A stretch of DNA of 64,000 bases from the NCBI RefSeq assembly GCF_947493565.1, contig NZ_CANLRG010000004.1, positions 124,001-188,000 on the forward strand. The letters run 5' to 3'. Below the pieces are notes generated by a model that did no database searches, was not told the origin of the DNA, and worked only from the letters and a program-made list of their open reading frames with translations. Positions 55,912-64,000 of the stretch are shown here, piece by piece. Numbering within the stretch: position 1 is the stretch's first letter; every line of letters begins with the position of its first letter. The DNA is from an uncultured Lutibacter sp. (GTDB lineage Bacteria; Bacteroidota; Bacteroidia; Flavobacteriales; Flavobacteriaceae). Both the position numbers and the translations under genes were made by a program.

Positions 55912-57234
55912 TTATTCTGCATTATCTAAAAAATCTCGGAACTTATCTCCCCATTTTTCAAAAATTGATTTTTTAGGTTCTTTTGGTTCTTGTTGTATTA
56001 TTTCTTCTTCTAAATCTTTACTTTCAACTTCTTTTGAAATATTTTGCTGTGCTACTTTTGCTTTTTCTTTATCTAACTTTTTTAAGCCGTTCATTAATAA
56101 ACCAACTGCTGTAGCATATTGCGGACTCGAAATACTTTCATCTGAATCACCAGCTAAATTTTCATTAGGGTAACCAATTCTAGTATCCATTCCAGTAATG
56201 TATTCCACTAACTGTTTTAAATGCTTTAATTGAGCTCCACCTCCTGTTAATACTATCCCTGCAATTAATTTTTTCTTAGGCTCTTCATGTCCGTAATTTT
56301 TAATTTCTAAAAATACTTGTTCAATAATTTCAACCACACGAGCATGAATAATTTTAGAGAGGTTTTTTAAAGTAATCTCTTTTGGATCTCTTCCTCTTAA
56401 TCCTGGAATAGAAACTATTTCATTGTCCTTATTTTCACCTGGCCATGCTGATCCAAACTTCGTTTTTAATAACTCCGCCTGCTTTTCAATAATTGAACAA
56501 CCTTCTTTAATATCTTCGGTAATTACATTTCCACCAAAAGGAATAACAGCAGTATGACGGATAATTCCATTCTTAAAAATTGCCAAATCTGTAGTTCCTC
56601 CTCCTATATCGATTAATGCTACACCTGCTTCCTTTTCTTCATTACTTAATACCGCTTCTGCAGAAGCCAATGGTTCTAAAGTAATTCCAGCCAAATTAAG
56701 TCCGGCACTTTTAATACAACGTCCTACATTTCTTATTGATGAAACCTGACCAACAACTACATGAAAGTTAGCTTCCAATCTTCCTCCATACATCCCAACT
56801 GGTTGTGTAATTTCAGCTTGCCCATCTACTTTAAACTCTTGTGGTAATACATGTATAATTTCTTCACCAGGCAACATTACCAGTTTATGTACTTGTTTCT
56901 CTAATTTTTCTAAATCTTCATCATCAATAACCTCTTCAGAGTTTGGACGAGTAATATAATCGCTATGTTGCAGGCTTCTAATATGCTGACCAGCAATGCC
57001 AACCACAGCCTCTGTTATTTTAATTCCAGAAACTGCAATAGCTTCATCTACAGCCATTTGAATTGACTGAATTGTTTGTGTTATGTTATTTACAACACCT
57101 CGGTGCACACCTAAGCTTTTAGCTTTTCCTGTACCTAACAACTCTATTTTCCCATATTCATTTCTACGTCCAATCATAGCAACAATTTTAGTTGTTCCTA
57201 TATCTAAACCTACTGAAATATCATTGTGTTCCAT
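55912..57234 (-). CDS. ftsA: Cell division protein FtsA
   Basis: A 440-residue actin-like protein. SVGLDIGTTKIVAMIGRRN, the SHS2 (1C) domain with KITEAVVGIAGQHIRSLQ, VALIDIGGGTTDLAIF and IVLTGGGAQLKHLK form the actin fold, and KKSIFEKWGDKFRDFLDNAE is the amphipathic membrane-targeting helix at the end. It tethers FtsZ to the membrane. Gap of 45 bases to ftsZ and three to ftsQ. Confidence 0.97.
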   Translation of the reverse strand: MEHNDISVGLDIGTTKIVAMIGRRNEYGKIELLGTGKAKSLGVHRGVVNNITQTIQSIQMAVDEAIAVSGIKITEAVVGIAGQHIRSLQHSDYITRPNSEEVIDDEDLEKLEKQVHKLVMLPGEEIIHVLPQEFKVDGQAEITQPVGMYGGRLEANFHVVVGQVSSIRNVGRCIKSAGLNLAGITLEPLASAEAVLSNEEKEAGVALIDIGGGTTDLAIFKNGIIRHTAVIPFGGNVITEDIKEGCSIIEKQAELLKTKFGSAWPGENKDNEIVSIPGLRGRDPKEITLKNLSKIIHARVVEIIEQVFLEIKNYGHEEPKKKLIAGIVLTGGGAQLKHLKQLVEYITGMDTRIGYPNENLAGDSDESISSPQYATAVGLLMNGLKKLDKEKAKVAQQNISKEVESKDLEEEIIQQEPKEPKKSIFEKWGDKFRDFLDNAE

Positions 57235-57237
57235 ATT

Positions 57238-57960
57238 TTATTTTTTTGTACACACAACTTGGTTGTTGTATTTTAAATTAATTGCACTATAACTATCAAT
57301 TGTTTTATCGGTCATCGCTTTGCTATAAAATGAATTTAAATTTTTAAATTTTTGCTTCAAATTTTTAGCTTTTCCAATAAATATTTCTTGATCTCCAATC
57401 CTAGTTATCAAAACATATTCTTGATTCTTCATTTTTTGAATACCGATAATTTGTTTTTTCAAAAATTCGTCTTTCAAAATAGCTGTCACTAAATCATAAA
57501 TTTCATGAACATCCTGTTCTACAATATCTCCAGAAACTAACAAAACTCTAGCAGAATGGTTTGTTGATAAAGGCATTTTTTTGGACTGTTTATCAATATA
57601 ATAACTACCTGTTTCTGTTACAATTCTTGCTATTGGAGTTCGCTGTTTAATTTTTGTTTTAAGCACTCCATTTATGGTTAAAAAAACAGCAGCTTCTTCA
57701 ACCATGGGATGCAATAGCACATTTGTCTCTAATTTGTGTAAATCTATAACAGATTTTGCTTGATTTTTAATTGTTGTACTATTTTGTATTAACAATTTAT
57801 TAACCATTTGATGATTCATAAAAAGATTATCTCCTTCTTCAAACTCCACCACAATATCTTGAACCTTTTTAATGCTGTTTTTTTGGCTTGAAAAGCTGTA
57901 CAAAAACACCACTAAAAAGAGCAGTAAAAATCCTTTTATGTAATCCCAGTTAATTTTCAA
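57238..57960 (-). CDS. ftsQ: Cell division protein FtsQ
   Basis: A 240-residue single-pass membrane protein (helix about residues 8-24) with a POTRA-like domain (KVQDIVVEFEEGDNLFMNHQMVNKLL) and a beta-rich C-terminus. Divergent from E. coli FtsQ, as in all Bacteroidota, but the position between murC and ftsA makes the call secure. It overlaps murC by 11 bases. Confidence 0.9.
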   Translation of the reverse strand: MKINWDYIKGFLLLFLVVFLYSFSSQKNSIKKVQDIVVEFEEGDNLFMNHQMVNKLLIQNSTTIKNQAKSVIDLHKLETNVLLHPMVEEAAVFLTINGVLKTKIKQRTPIARIVTETGSYYIDKQSKKMPLSTNHSARVLLVSGDIVEQDVHEIYDLVTAILKDEFLKKQIIGIQKMKNQEYVLITRIGDQEIFIGKAKNLKQKFKNLNSFYSKAMTDKTIDSYSAINLKYNNQVVCTKK

Positions 57961-59296
57961 TTTTTAATTTATTTTTTACTGTGTCTACTAATTCACCAAT
58001 GTCTCCAGCACCTAACATAACTATAACTTCTGCTTTTGAATTTAATACGTTACTCACTAAATCTTCTTTTGATGAAATTTGTTTTTCCTTTAATGATATT
58101 TTATTCAACAACCATTCTGAAGTTACCCCTAAAATTGACAATTCTCTAGCTGGATAAATATCCAATAAGATAACTGCGTCAAACCGCGACAAACTTAAGG
58201 CAAAATCATCAATAAAATCTCTTGTTCTACTATATAAATGAGGTTGAAAAATTCCTAAAACTTTTTTAAGTGGATACATCTCTTTAACTGAATCAATTAC
58301 CGCATTTATTTCAGTTGGATGATGTGCATAATCATCGATTAAAACTAAATTTTCTGTTTTTATTTTATAAGAAAAACGTCTTTTTATCCCTTTAAAACTA
58401 AGTAAAGCTTCAGCAATGACAGGTAAAGCTATTCCATAACTATTTGCCATTGCCAAAGCTGCCACCGCATTTAGCACATTATGTTTTCCTGGTAAATTTA
58501 TTTGTAGGTTTTTTATCAACTCATTAGGAGTTTTAACATCAAAAATATAAGACCCATTTTCTATTCTTATATTTTGCGCATTGTAGTCTGCCTCTTCTTC
58601 TATTCCAAATGTTTTTCCAGCAATTGACAACCCTTTTTTAACCAATAAAGTATCGGTAACTTTTGCTGCGAATTCTTCAAATGATTTTTCTAACGCAATA
58701 GGCTCTCCATAAATATCTAAATGATCGGCATCCATTGATGTGATACAAGCAATATTTGGAGATAACTTTAAAAAAGACCTATCAAATTCATCTGCTTCGA
58801 CTACTGAAACTTCATTTCCCCCTAATATTAAATTTGAATTGTAATTTTCAGAAATACCTCCTAAAAATGAAGTTGAATTAACCTTGGCTTCTTTTAAAAC
58901 ATGTCCTAATATGGTTGAAGTTGTTGTTTTACCGTGGGTACCAGCCACAGCTAAACAAAACGAATTTTTAGTGATTTCACCTAATATTTCTGAACGTTTT
59001 AAAACGGTATAATTGTTTTCAATAAAATATGTTAATTCTTTATGATTTTTAGGCACCGCTGGGGTATATACCACACAAGTATGTTGCAAACTCTTAAATT
59101 CGGTTGGAATTGCTGTTACAGCATCTTCAAAATGAATTTGAATACCCAAATCTTTTAAAGAATCGGTAATAGCTGTAGAAGTTTTATCGTATCCAGCAAC
59201 CATTTTTCCGTTGCAAGAAAAATACCTTGCAATAGCACTCATACCGATACCTCCAATACCAATAAAATAAACGTTATGTATATTTTCTAAATTCAA
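57950..59296 (-). CDS. murC: UDP-N-acetylmuramate--L-alanine ligase
   Basis: A 448-residue Mur ligase. VYFIGIGGIGMSAIARYF is the N-terminal Rossmann motif, VAGTHGKTTTSTILGH the ATP P-loop, VVEADEFDRSFLKL and DDYAHHPTEI further catalytic motifs. It adds L-Ala to UDP-MurNAc. Nine bases after murG. Confidence 0.97.
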   Translation of the reverse strand: MNLENIHNVYFIGIGGIGMSAIARYFSCNGKMVAGYDKTSTAITDSLKDLGIQIHFEDAVTAIPTEFKSLQHTCVVYTPAVPKNHKELTYFIENNYTVLKRSEILGEITKNSFCLAVAGTHGKTTTSTILGHVLKEAKVNSTSFLGGISENYNSNLILGGNEVSVVEADEFDRSFLKLSPNIACITSMDADHLDIYGEPIALEKSFEEFAAKVTDTLLVKKGLSIAGKTFGIEEEADYNAQNIRIENGSYIFDVKTPNELIKNLQINLPGKHNVLNAVAALAMANSYGIALPVIAEALLSFKGIKRRFSYKIKTENLVLIDDYAHHPTEINAVIDSVKEMYPLKKVLGIFQPHLYSRTRDFIDDFALSLSRFDAVILLDIYPARELSILGVTSEWLLNKISLKEKQISSKEDLVSNVLNSKAEVIVMLGAGDIGELVDTVKNKLKIEN

Positions 59297-59305
59297 CTGA
59301 ACTAA

Positions 59306-60394
59306 CTATATTAATTTTTCTATTTCTTTAACAATATCTTTGGTTGCATTTGGCAATGCTAATTTTTTAATATTTTGACCTAATTTTTGCTGTAAATCAG
59401 TATCGTTTAATAATTCTTTAAACATTGTTTGAAAAAAATCAGCTTCAGATTCTTTCAGCAGTAAAGCTGCATTTTTATCAACCACAGCTAAGGCATTTTT
59501 AGTTTGATGATCTTCAGCTACGTTAGGCGAAGGGATAAAAATCACTGGTTTTCCAACAATACATAATTCTGATATTGAACCTGCTCCAGCTCTACTAATT
59601 AAAATATCAGCCGCTGCATAGGTTAAATCCATTTTATTTAAAAAAGCATGTACTTGAACTCCTTCTAAATCATCATACTTTTTAAATTCATCGTAATACA
59701 ATTTCCCTGTTTGCCAAATAACCTGTACATTATTTGCCACCAACCAATTCACATGCTTTTCAATTAAATTATTAACCGCTCTAGCTCCTAAACTACCACC
59801 TAAAACAACTAATGTTTTTTTCTTAGTATTTAATTTAAAATAGTTAATAGCTTCCGTTCTTTTTTCATCAATATTTAATAAATCCTGACGTACAGGGTTT
59901 CCTGTTTTTATAATTTTATCTGTATTAAAAAACCTATTTAAACCATCGTAAGCAACACAAATTTTATCTACTTTTTTACTCAGCAACTTATTGGTAATTC
60001 CTGGATATGAGTTTTGCTCTTGTATTAATGTTTTAACCCCAATTAAATTAGCCACATACAATGTTGGTCCGCTCGCAAAACCACCTGTACCAATAACAAT
60101 AGAAGGCTTAAATTTTTTAATAATTTTATACGCATTCCACAAACTACTAAGTAATTTAAATGGAAACATTAAATTTTTAAGTGATAAACTTCTTTGGATC
60201 CCAGAAATCCACAACCCTTTTATTTCATAGCCTGCTTGTGGAACTTTTTCCATTTCCATTCTATTTTTAGCGCCAACAAATAAAAAATTGGCTTCAGGAT
60301 ATGTATTCCTTAGCTCATTTGCTATGGAAACAGCTGGATAAATATGTCCACCTGTACCTCCTCCACTTAGTATGATATTAACCGATTGTTTCAT
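59306..60394 (-). CDS. murG: UDP-GlcNAc:undecaprenyl-PP-MurNAc-pentapeptide GlcNAc transferase
   Basis: A 362-residue GT28 glycosyltransferase. [18 protein letters not shown] is the lipid-acceptor loop and [41 protein letters not shown] the donor site. It converts lipid I to lipid II at the inner face of the membrane. Overlap of 17 bases with ftsW. Confidence 0.97.
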   Translation of the reverse strand: MKQSVNIILSGGGTGGHIYPAVSIANELRNTYPEANFLFVGAKNRMEMEKVPQAGYEIKGLWISGIQRSLSLKNLMFPFKLLSSLWNAYKIIKKFKPSIVIGTGGFASGPTLYVANLIGVKTLIQEQNSYPGITNKLLSKKVDKICVAYDGLNRFFNTDKIIKTGNPVRQDLLNIDEKRTEAINYFKLNTKKKTLVVLGGSLGARAVNNLIEKHVNWLVANNVQVIWQTGKLYYDEFKKYDDLEGVQVHAFLNKMDLTYAAADILISRAGAGSISELCIVGKPVIFIPSPNVAEDHQTKNALAVVDKNAALLLKESEADFFQTMFKELLNDTDLQQKLGQNIKKLALPNATKDIVKEIEKLI

Positions 60395-61568
60395 GTAAAA
60401 TATCTAAAGGGTTTTCTTCACTTTCTATACTCTTCTCTTTTTCTTTATCAGCTGTAACGCTTAAAATAATTCCTATTGCAAAACATGTCATCCAAATAGA
60501 AGTTCCTCCACTACTAATTAAAGGCAAGGTTTGTCCTGTAACTGGAAATAAATTAACTGCAACTGCCATATTGATAATTGCCTGAAAAATTATTGGTAAA
60601 CCAACACCAATAATTAACAGCGTTGCAAATATGGTATTCGCTTTTTTAGCGGCCACTAAAAACCTAATTAATAGGGAAAAATACAGCAGAATCACCGTTA
60701 ATGCTCCAGCCAAACCAAACTCCTCTACAATGATGGCAAAAATAAAATCTGACGATGATTGTGGTAAAAAGTTTTTTTGAACACTCTTTCCTGGACCTCT
60801 TCCTTTTATCCCACCACTTGCTATTGCTATTTTAGCTTTTTCAACTTGATAACCTTCTTCAACATTTTTATTGGAAAAATTTTCAATCCTGCTAATCCAA
60901 GTATCAACTCTATTTGGCATGGCATTTGGAAATGCTTTTGCAGTAAGCACAAATAGAGTTAACACCAATACACCTATCCCCACAACAGATGCTAAATATT
61001 TAATTGGGTAACCTCCTATAAAGGTTACTACTAATATCATTGAAAAAATAATTGCTGTAGTTGAAAAATTTGCAGGCAAAATGAACACTAATGTAATTGC
61101 TATAGGCAACCACAACTGTATAAAACTTTCTTTAAAAGTGATTACCTTTTCTTTGTTTCTAGCTAAGTATCTTGCAACATAAACCATTAAAACTAATCCC
61201 GCTAATGTTGAAGTTTGGAAACCTACACCAATTATTGGAATTTGAATCCACCTACTTGCATTAGCTCCTCCAATTGTAGTTCCTTTTGTAAGTGTGAAAA
61301 TAAGTAATGCCACAACCAATGGAAGCATTAAAACTGAACCCCCACTAAAATAACGATAAGGGATTTTATGCACACCATAAATTATTAAAAACCCACAAGA
61401 AAGTAAAAATGCATGCTTAAATAAATGAAAGGTAGTTGTTCCATTATTGGCCACATAAACCAAATTGGTACTTGCACTATACACTGGTAAAAATGACAAT
61501 AATGCCAAAATTGCTACCAATGCCCAAATAGCGCGATCACCTTCAATATTTTTAAGAATGTTTTTCAT
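60378..61568 (-). CDS. ftsW: Septal glycan polymerase FtsW
   Basis: A 396-residue SEDS protein with about ten membrane helices. [33 protein letters not shown] and [22 protein letters not shown] are the family motifs. It polymerises glycan during septum formation. It abuts murD with no gap and overlaps murG, typical of the dcw cluster. Confidence 0.96.
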   Translation of the reverse strand: MKNILKNIEGDRAIWALVAILALLSFLPVYSASTNLVYVANNGTTTFHLFKHAFLLSCGFLIIYGVHKIPYRYFSGGSVLMLPLVVALLIFTLTKGTTIGGANASRWIQIPIIGVGFQTSTLAGLVLMVYVARYLARNKEKVITFKESFIQLWLPIAITLVFILPANFSTTAIIFSMILVVTFIGGYPIKYLASVVGIGVLVLTLFVLTAKAFPNAMPNRVDTWISRIENFSNKNVEEGYQVEKAKIAIASGGIKGRGPGKSVQKNFLPQSSSDFIFAIIVEEFGLAGALTVILLYFSLLIRFLVAAKKANTIFATLLIIGVGLPIIFQAIINMAVAVNLFPVTGQTLPLISSGGTSIWMTCFAIGIILSVTADKEKEKSIESEENPLDILHETIG

Positions 61569-62900
61569 TTACAATTCTCTAACTGCTTGTTTAAATTTAT
61601 TCCCTCTATCTTCATAACTTTCAAACAAATCAAAACTAGCGCAGGCAGGAGATAATAAAACAGTATCTCCTTTTTCTGCAATTTTATAAGCTACTTTTAC
61701 CGCTTCTTCAGCACCTGCTGTTTCAACTATTAAATCAACTACGTTATTAAATGTGTGTACAATTTTTTGATTGTCTATCCCTAAACAAATAATAGCTTTT
61801 ACTTTTTCTCTTACCAATGGCATGAGTTCTAAATAATCATTTCCCTTATCAACTCCTCCTACTATCCAAACTGTAGGCGTTTTCATACTATCCAAAGCAT
61901 AAAATGTTGCATTCACATTGGTAGCTTTCGAATCATTAACATACTGAACACCATTAATTTTAAGTACAGATTCTAATCTATGTTCAGCACCTTCAAAATC
62001 TTCTAAACTTTCTCTAATAGTGTTTTTTCTCACCTTTAATAATGAAGCTGTCATGGCCGCTGCCATTGCATTTTTTGTGTTGTGTTTTCCTTTTAATGCT
62101 AAGGTTGATATACTCATTATCTTTTCTTCTTTTATGTATTTTAATATTATATTATCATCTTTTAAATAAGCTCCTTGTTCTAATTCTTTTTTTAATGAAA
62201 AAGGTAGTAAAGTAGCTTTTACTTTATTATTCTTTATCCAGTTTAGTATTACTTCATCATCTGCATCAAAAATCAAAAAATCTTGTGCTGTTTGATTTTC
62301 AGTAATCCTAAATTTAGAGTTCACATAGTTTTCAAACTTATAATTATACCTGTCTAAATGATCAGGAGTTATGTTTGTAATGATTGCTATATGAGGTGTA
62401 AAATTCACAATGCCATCTAATTGAAAACTACTTAATTCCAACACATGAACATCATATTCATTTTCAGCAACTTGAGCAGCAAAACTTTCTCCAATATTTC
62501 CTCCCATCCCTACATTTATTTTTGCTTTTTTCAAAATATGGTTTACCAACATGGTTGTGGTAGTTTTACCGTTTGAACCAGTGATACCCACAATAATTCC
62601 ATTGGTATATTTTGAAGCAAATTCAATTTCTGAAATCACAGGAATTTTTCTTTCAATTAATTCTTGAATTATAGCAACCTTATCTGGAATTCCAGGGCTT
62701 TTCATTACTATATCAGCTTCAAAAATTTTATCTTCTGAATGGTTTCCTTCTTCAAAAGGAATTTCATTATTTAAAAGAACTTGTTTATACTTTTGAGTTA
62801 TTGTTCCTTTATCAGAAACAAAAACTTCAAAGCCTTTTTTTTTCCCAAGTATAGCTGCGCCTATTCCACTTTCTCCAGCACCAAGTACAACTAATTTCAT
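61569..62900 (-). CDS. murD: UDP-N-acetylmuramoylalanine--D-glutamate ligase
   Basis: A 443-residue Mur ligase. GAGESGIGAAILGKKKG opens the N-terminal domain, GITGSNGKTTTTMLVNH is the P-loop, ELSSFQLDGI and NDSKATNVNATFYAL are further active-site motifs. It adds D-Glu to UDP-MurNAc-L-Ala. It starts immediately after mraY. Confidence 0.97.
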   Translation of the reverse strand: MKLVVLGAGESGIGAAILGKKKGFEVFVSDKGTITQKYKQVLLNNEIPFEEGNHSEDKIFEADIVMKSPGIPDKVAIIQELIERKIPVISEIEFASKYTNGIIVGITGSNGKTTTTMLVNHILKKAKINVGMGGNIGESFAAQVAENEYDVHVLELSSFQLDGIVNFTPHIAIITNITPDHLDRYNYKFENYVNSKFRITENQTAQDFLIFDADDEVILNWIKNNKVKATLLPFSLKKELEQGAYLKDDNIILKYIKEEKIMSISTLALKGKHNTKNAMAAAMTASLLKVRKNTIRESLEDFEGAEHRLESVLKINGVQYVNDSKATNVNATFYALDSMKTPTVWIVGGVDKGNDYLELMPLVREKVKAIICLGIDNQKIVHTFNNVVDLIVETAGAEEAVKVAYKIAEKGDTVLLSPACASFDLFESYEDRGNKFKQAVREL

Positions 62901-64000
62901 TTATCGCAACTTTAATGTTACTATTGTTAATACCGCTAACATAATTCCAACAATCCAAAAACGAGTCACAATTTTACTTTCGTGATATCCTGATTTTTGA
63001 TAGTGATGGTGTAATGGAGACATTTTAAAAATTCTTCTTCCTTCTCCATATTTCTTTTTAGTATATTTAAAGAAACTTACTTGAAGAATTACGGATAAAT
63101 TTTCAACCAAAAATATGCCTGCTAAAATTGGAATTAATAACTCTTTTCTTACTGCTATTGCTAAAACAGCAATAATTCCTCCAATGGTTAAACTTCCTGT
63201 ATCTCCCATAAAAACTTGGGCTGGATAAGTATTATACCATAAAAACCCTACCAAACCTCCCACAAATGCAGCTATAAAAATGGTCATTTCTCCAGAGTTT
63301 GGGATATACATAACATCTAAATAATCTGCAAATATGATGTTACCAGATACCCAAGCAAAAATACCCAAGGTTAACACAATTATTGCTGAGGATCCCGCCG
63401 CTAAACCATCAATCCCATCTGTTAAGTTTGCTCCATTTGAAACCGCTGTTATGATAAAAATTACAATAGGGATAAAAATTAACCATGCATAATCTCTTAA
63501 TCCTTCACCAAACACATCTAATGCTGCTGCATAATCCAATTCATTGTCTTTTAAAAAAGGAATGGTAGTTTTGGTTGATTTTTTTGCATTTGCAAATAAA
63601 ACTGGTGTTCCTTCTTCAGTGGTGTATTGAAATTTATTTGGAAGCTGCTCTTTCATAGTTACACTAGGATGAAAATAAAGCATTGCTCCTACAAATATTC
63701 CTAAGGTAACTTGCCCCAAAACCTTAAATCTCCCCTTTAAACCTGCTTTGTCTTTTTTAAATATTTTAATATAGTCATCAATAAAACCAATAGTACCCAT
63801 CCATAAAGTTGTCACTAATAATATAACTATATAAACATTATCAATTTGCGCAAAAAGAACTACCGGAATTAAGGTGGCTAAAATTATAATTACACCTCCC
63901 ATTGTTGGGGTTCCTGCTTTTTCAACTTGACCTTCTAACCCTAAATCACGAACAGACTCTCCAACTTGTTTACGTTGTAAGTAATTAATAATTTGTTTTC
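62901..64000 (-). CDS. mraY: Phospho-MurNAc-pentapeptide transferase (partial, cut by right edge)
   Basis: A multi-helix membrane enzyme that makes lipid I from UDP-MurNAc-pentapeptide and undecaprenyl phosphate. The frame is open to the window end and reads [13 protein letters not shown]...[10 protein letters not shown] before the internal Met at 63902, so it does not start there and the N-terminus is outside. [16 protein letters not shown] and [12 protein letters not shown], the metal and substrate sites, and [10 protein letters not shown] near the end are intact. First visible gene of the dcw cluster; mraZ, ftsI and murE would be expected beyond the edge. Confidence 0.95.
   Translation of the reverse strand, partial: KQIINYLQRKQVGESVRDLGLEGQVEKAGTPTMGGVIIILATLIPVVLFAQIDNVYIVILLVTTLWMGTIGFIDDYIKIFKKDKAGLKGRFKVLGQVTLGIFVGAMLYFHPSVTMKEQLPNKFQYTTEEGTPVLFANAKKSTKTTIPFLKDNELDYAAALDVFGEGLRDYAWLIFIPIVIFIITAVSNGANLTDGIDGLAAGSSAIIVLTLGIFAWVSGNIIFADYLDVMYIPNSGEMTIFIAAFVGGLVGFLWYNTYPAQVFMGDTGSLTIGGIIAVLAIAVRKELLIPILAGIFLVENLSVILQVSFFKYTKKKYGEGRRIFKMSPLHHHYQKSGYHESKIVTRFWIVGIMLAVLTIVTLKLR

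Overview
This 64 kb window looks like chromosomal core DNA from a low-GC member of the Bacteroidota, very probably the family Flavobacteriaceae. The evidence is a complete gliding/type IX secretion motor operon (gldK-gldL-gldM-gldN), porT, a lipoprotein TamA variant (TamL type), the flavobacterial exosortase XrtF with its partner protein, a short 287-residue primary sigma factor, and many promoters of the Bacteroidota type (TTG, 19-21 bp, TAnnTTTG). Shine-Dalgarno sequences are largely absent. I see no phage, insertion sequence, CRISPR array or obvious island. The window is almost entirely chromosomal housekeeping DNA, so the interesting points are altered or broken members of known families.

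Left part (1-12.6 kb): a radical SAM protein of the YgiQ family cut by the left edge, a small secreted basic protein, a three-gene operon (ABC-F ATPase, PLP-dependent desulfhydrase/deaminase-like enzyme, LysM glucosaminidase), a DUF983 protein, a FAD oxidoreductase, and the gldKLMN operon with a clear promoter and terminator. Just upstream of gldK lie topA and an arginase-family protein that has lost half of its metal ligands.

Middle part (16.4-40.3 kb): a surface-lipoprotein candidate with LVIVD repeats; the operon miaB, sigma-54 activator, lptE, TPR-like protein, secG; groES-groEL; a cysteine-rich metal-binding lipoprotein; pnp, rpsO, accD and fbaA as separate minus-strand units; tamL and a divergent SpoU-type RNA methyltransferase; NifU-like protein, ubiE/menG and porT in one operon; an OmpP1/FadL porin with a Tyr/Asn/Ser-rich lipoprotein; proS; and tRNA-Glu with rpsT.

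Right part (40.3-64 kb): the rod-shape cluster mreB-mreC-mreD-mrdA-rodA with purH upstream; a free-methionine-sulfoxide-reductase-like GAF protein divergent from xrtF and its partner gene, with a perfect 12-bp inverted repeat between them; an ECF sigma factor gene interrupted by one in-frame stop, followed by a 61-residue protein and an MscS-like channel; the primary sigma factor gene; rpe; a CBS protein; yqeY with tRNA-Arg; and the division/cell-wall cluster mraY-murD-ftsW-murG-murC-ftsQ-ftsA-ftsZ, cut by the right edge inside mraY.

The genes build a coherent envelope picture: peptidoglycan precursor synthesis and division (dcw cluster), elongation (mre/rodA), outer-membrane biogenesis (lptE, tamL), and protein export or gliding (secG, gldKLMN, porT, xrtF). 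The features most worth a second look are the pseudo-ureohydrolase beside gldK, the interrupted ECF sigma factor in its conserved-looking three-gene unit, the xrtF pair with its palindromic control region, and the metallothionein-like and prion-like low-complexity lipoproteins.
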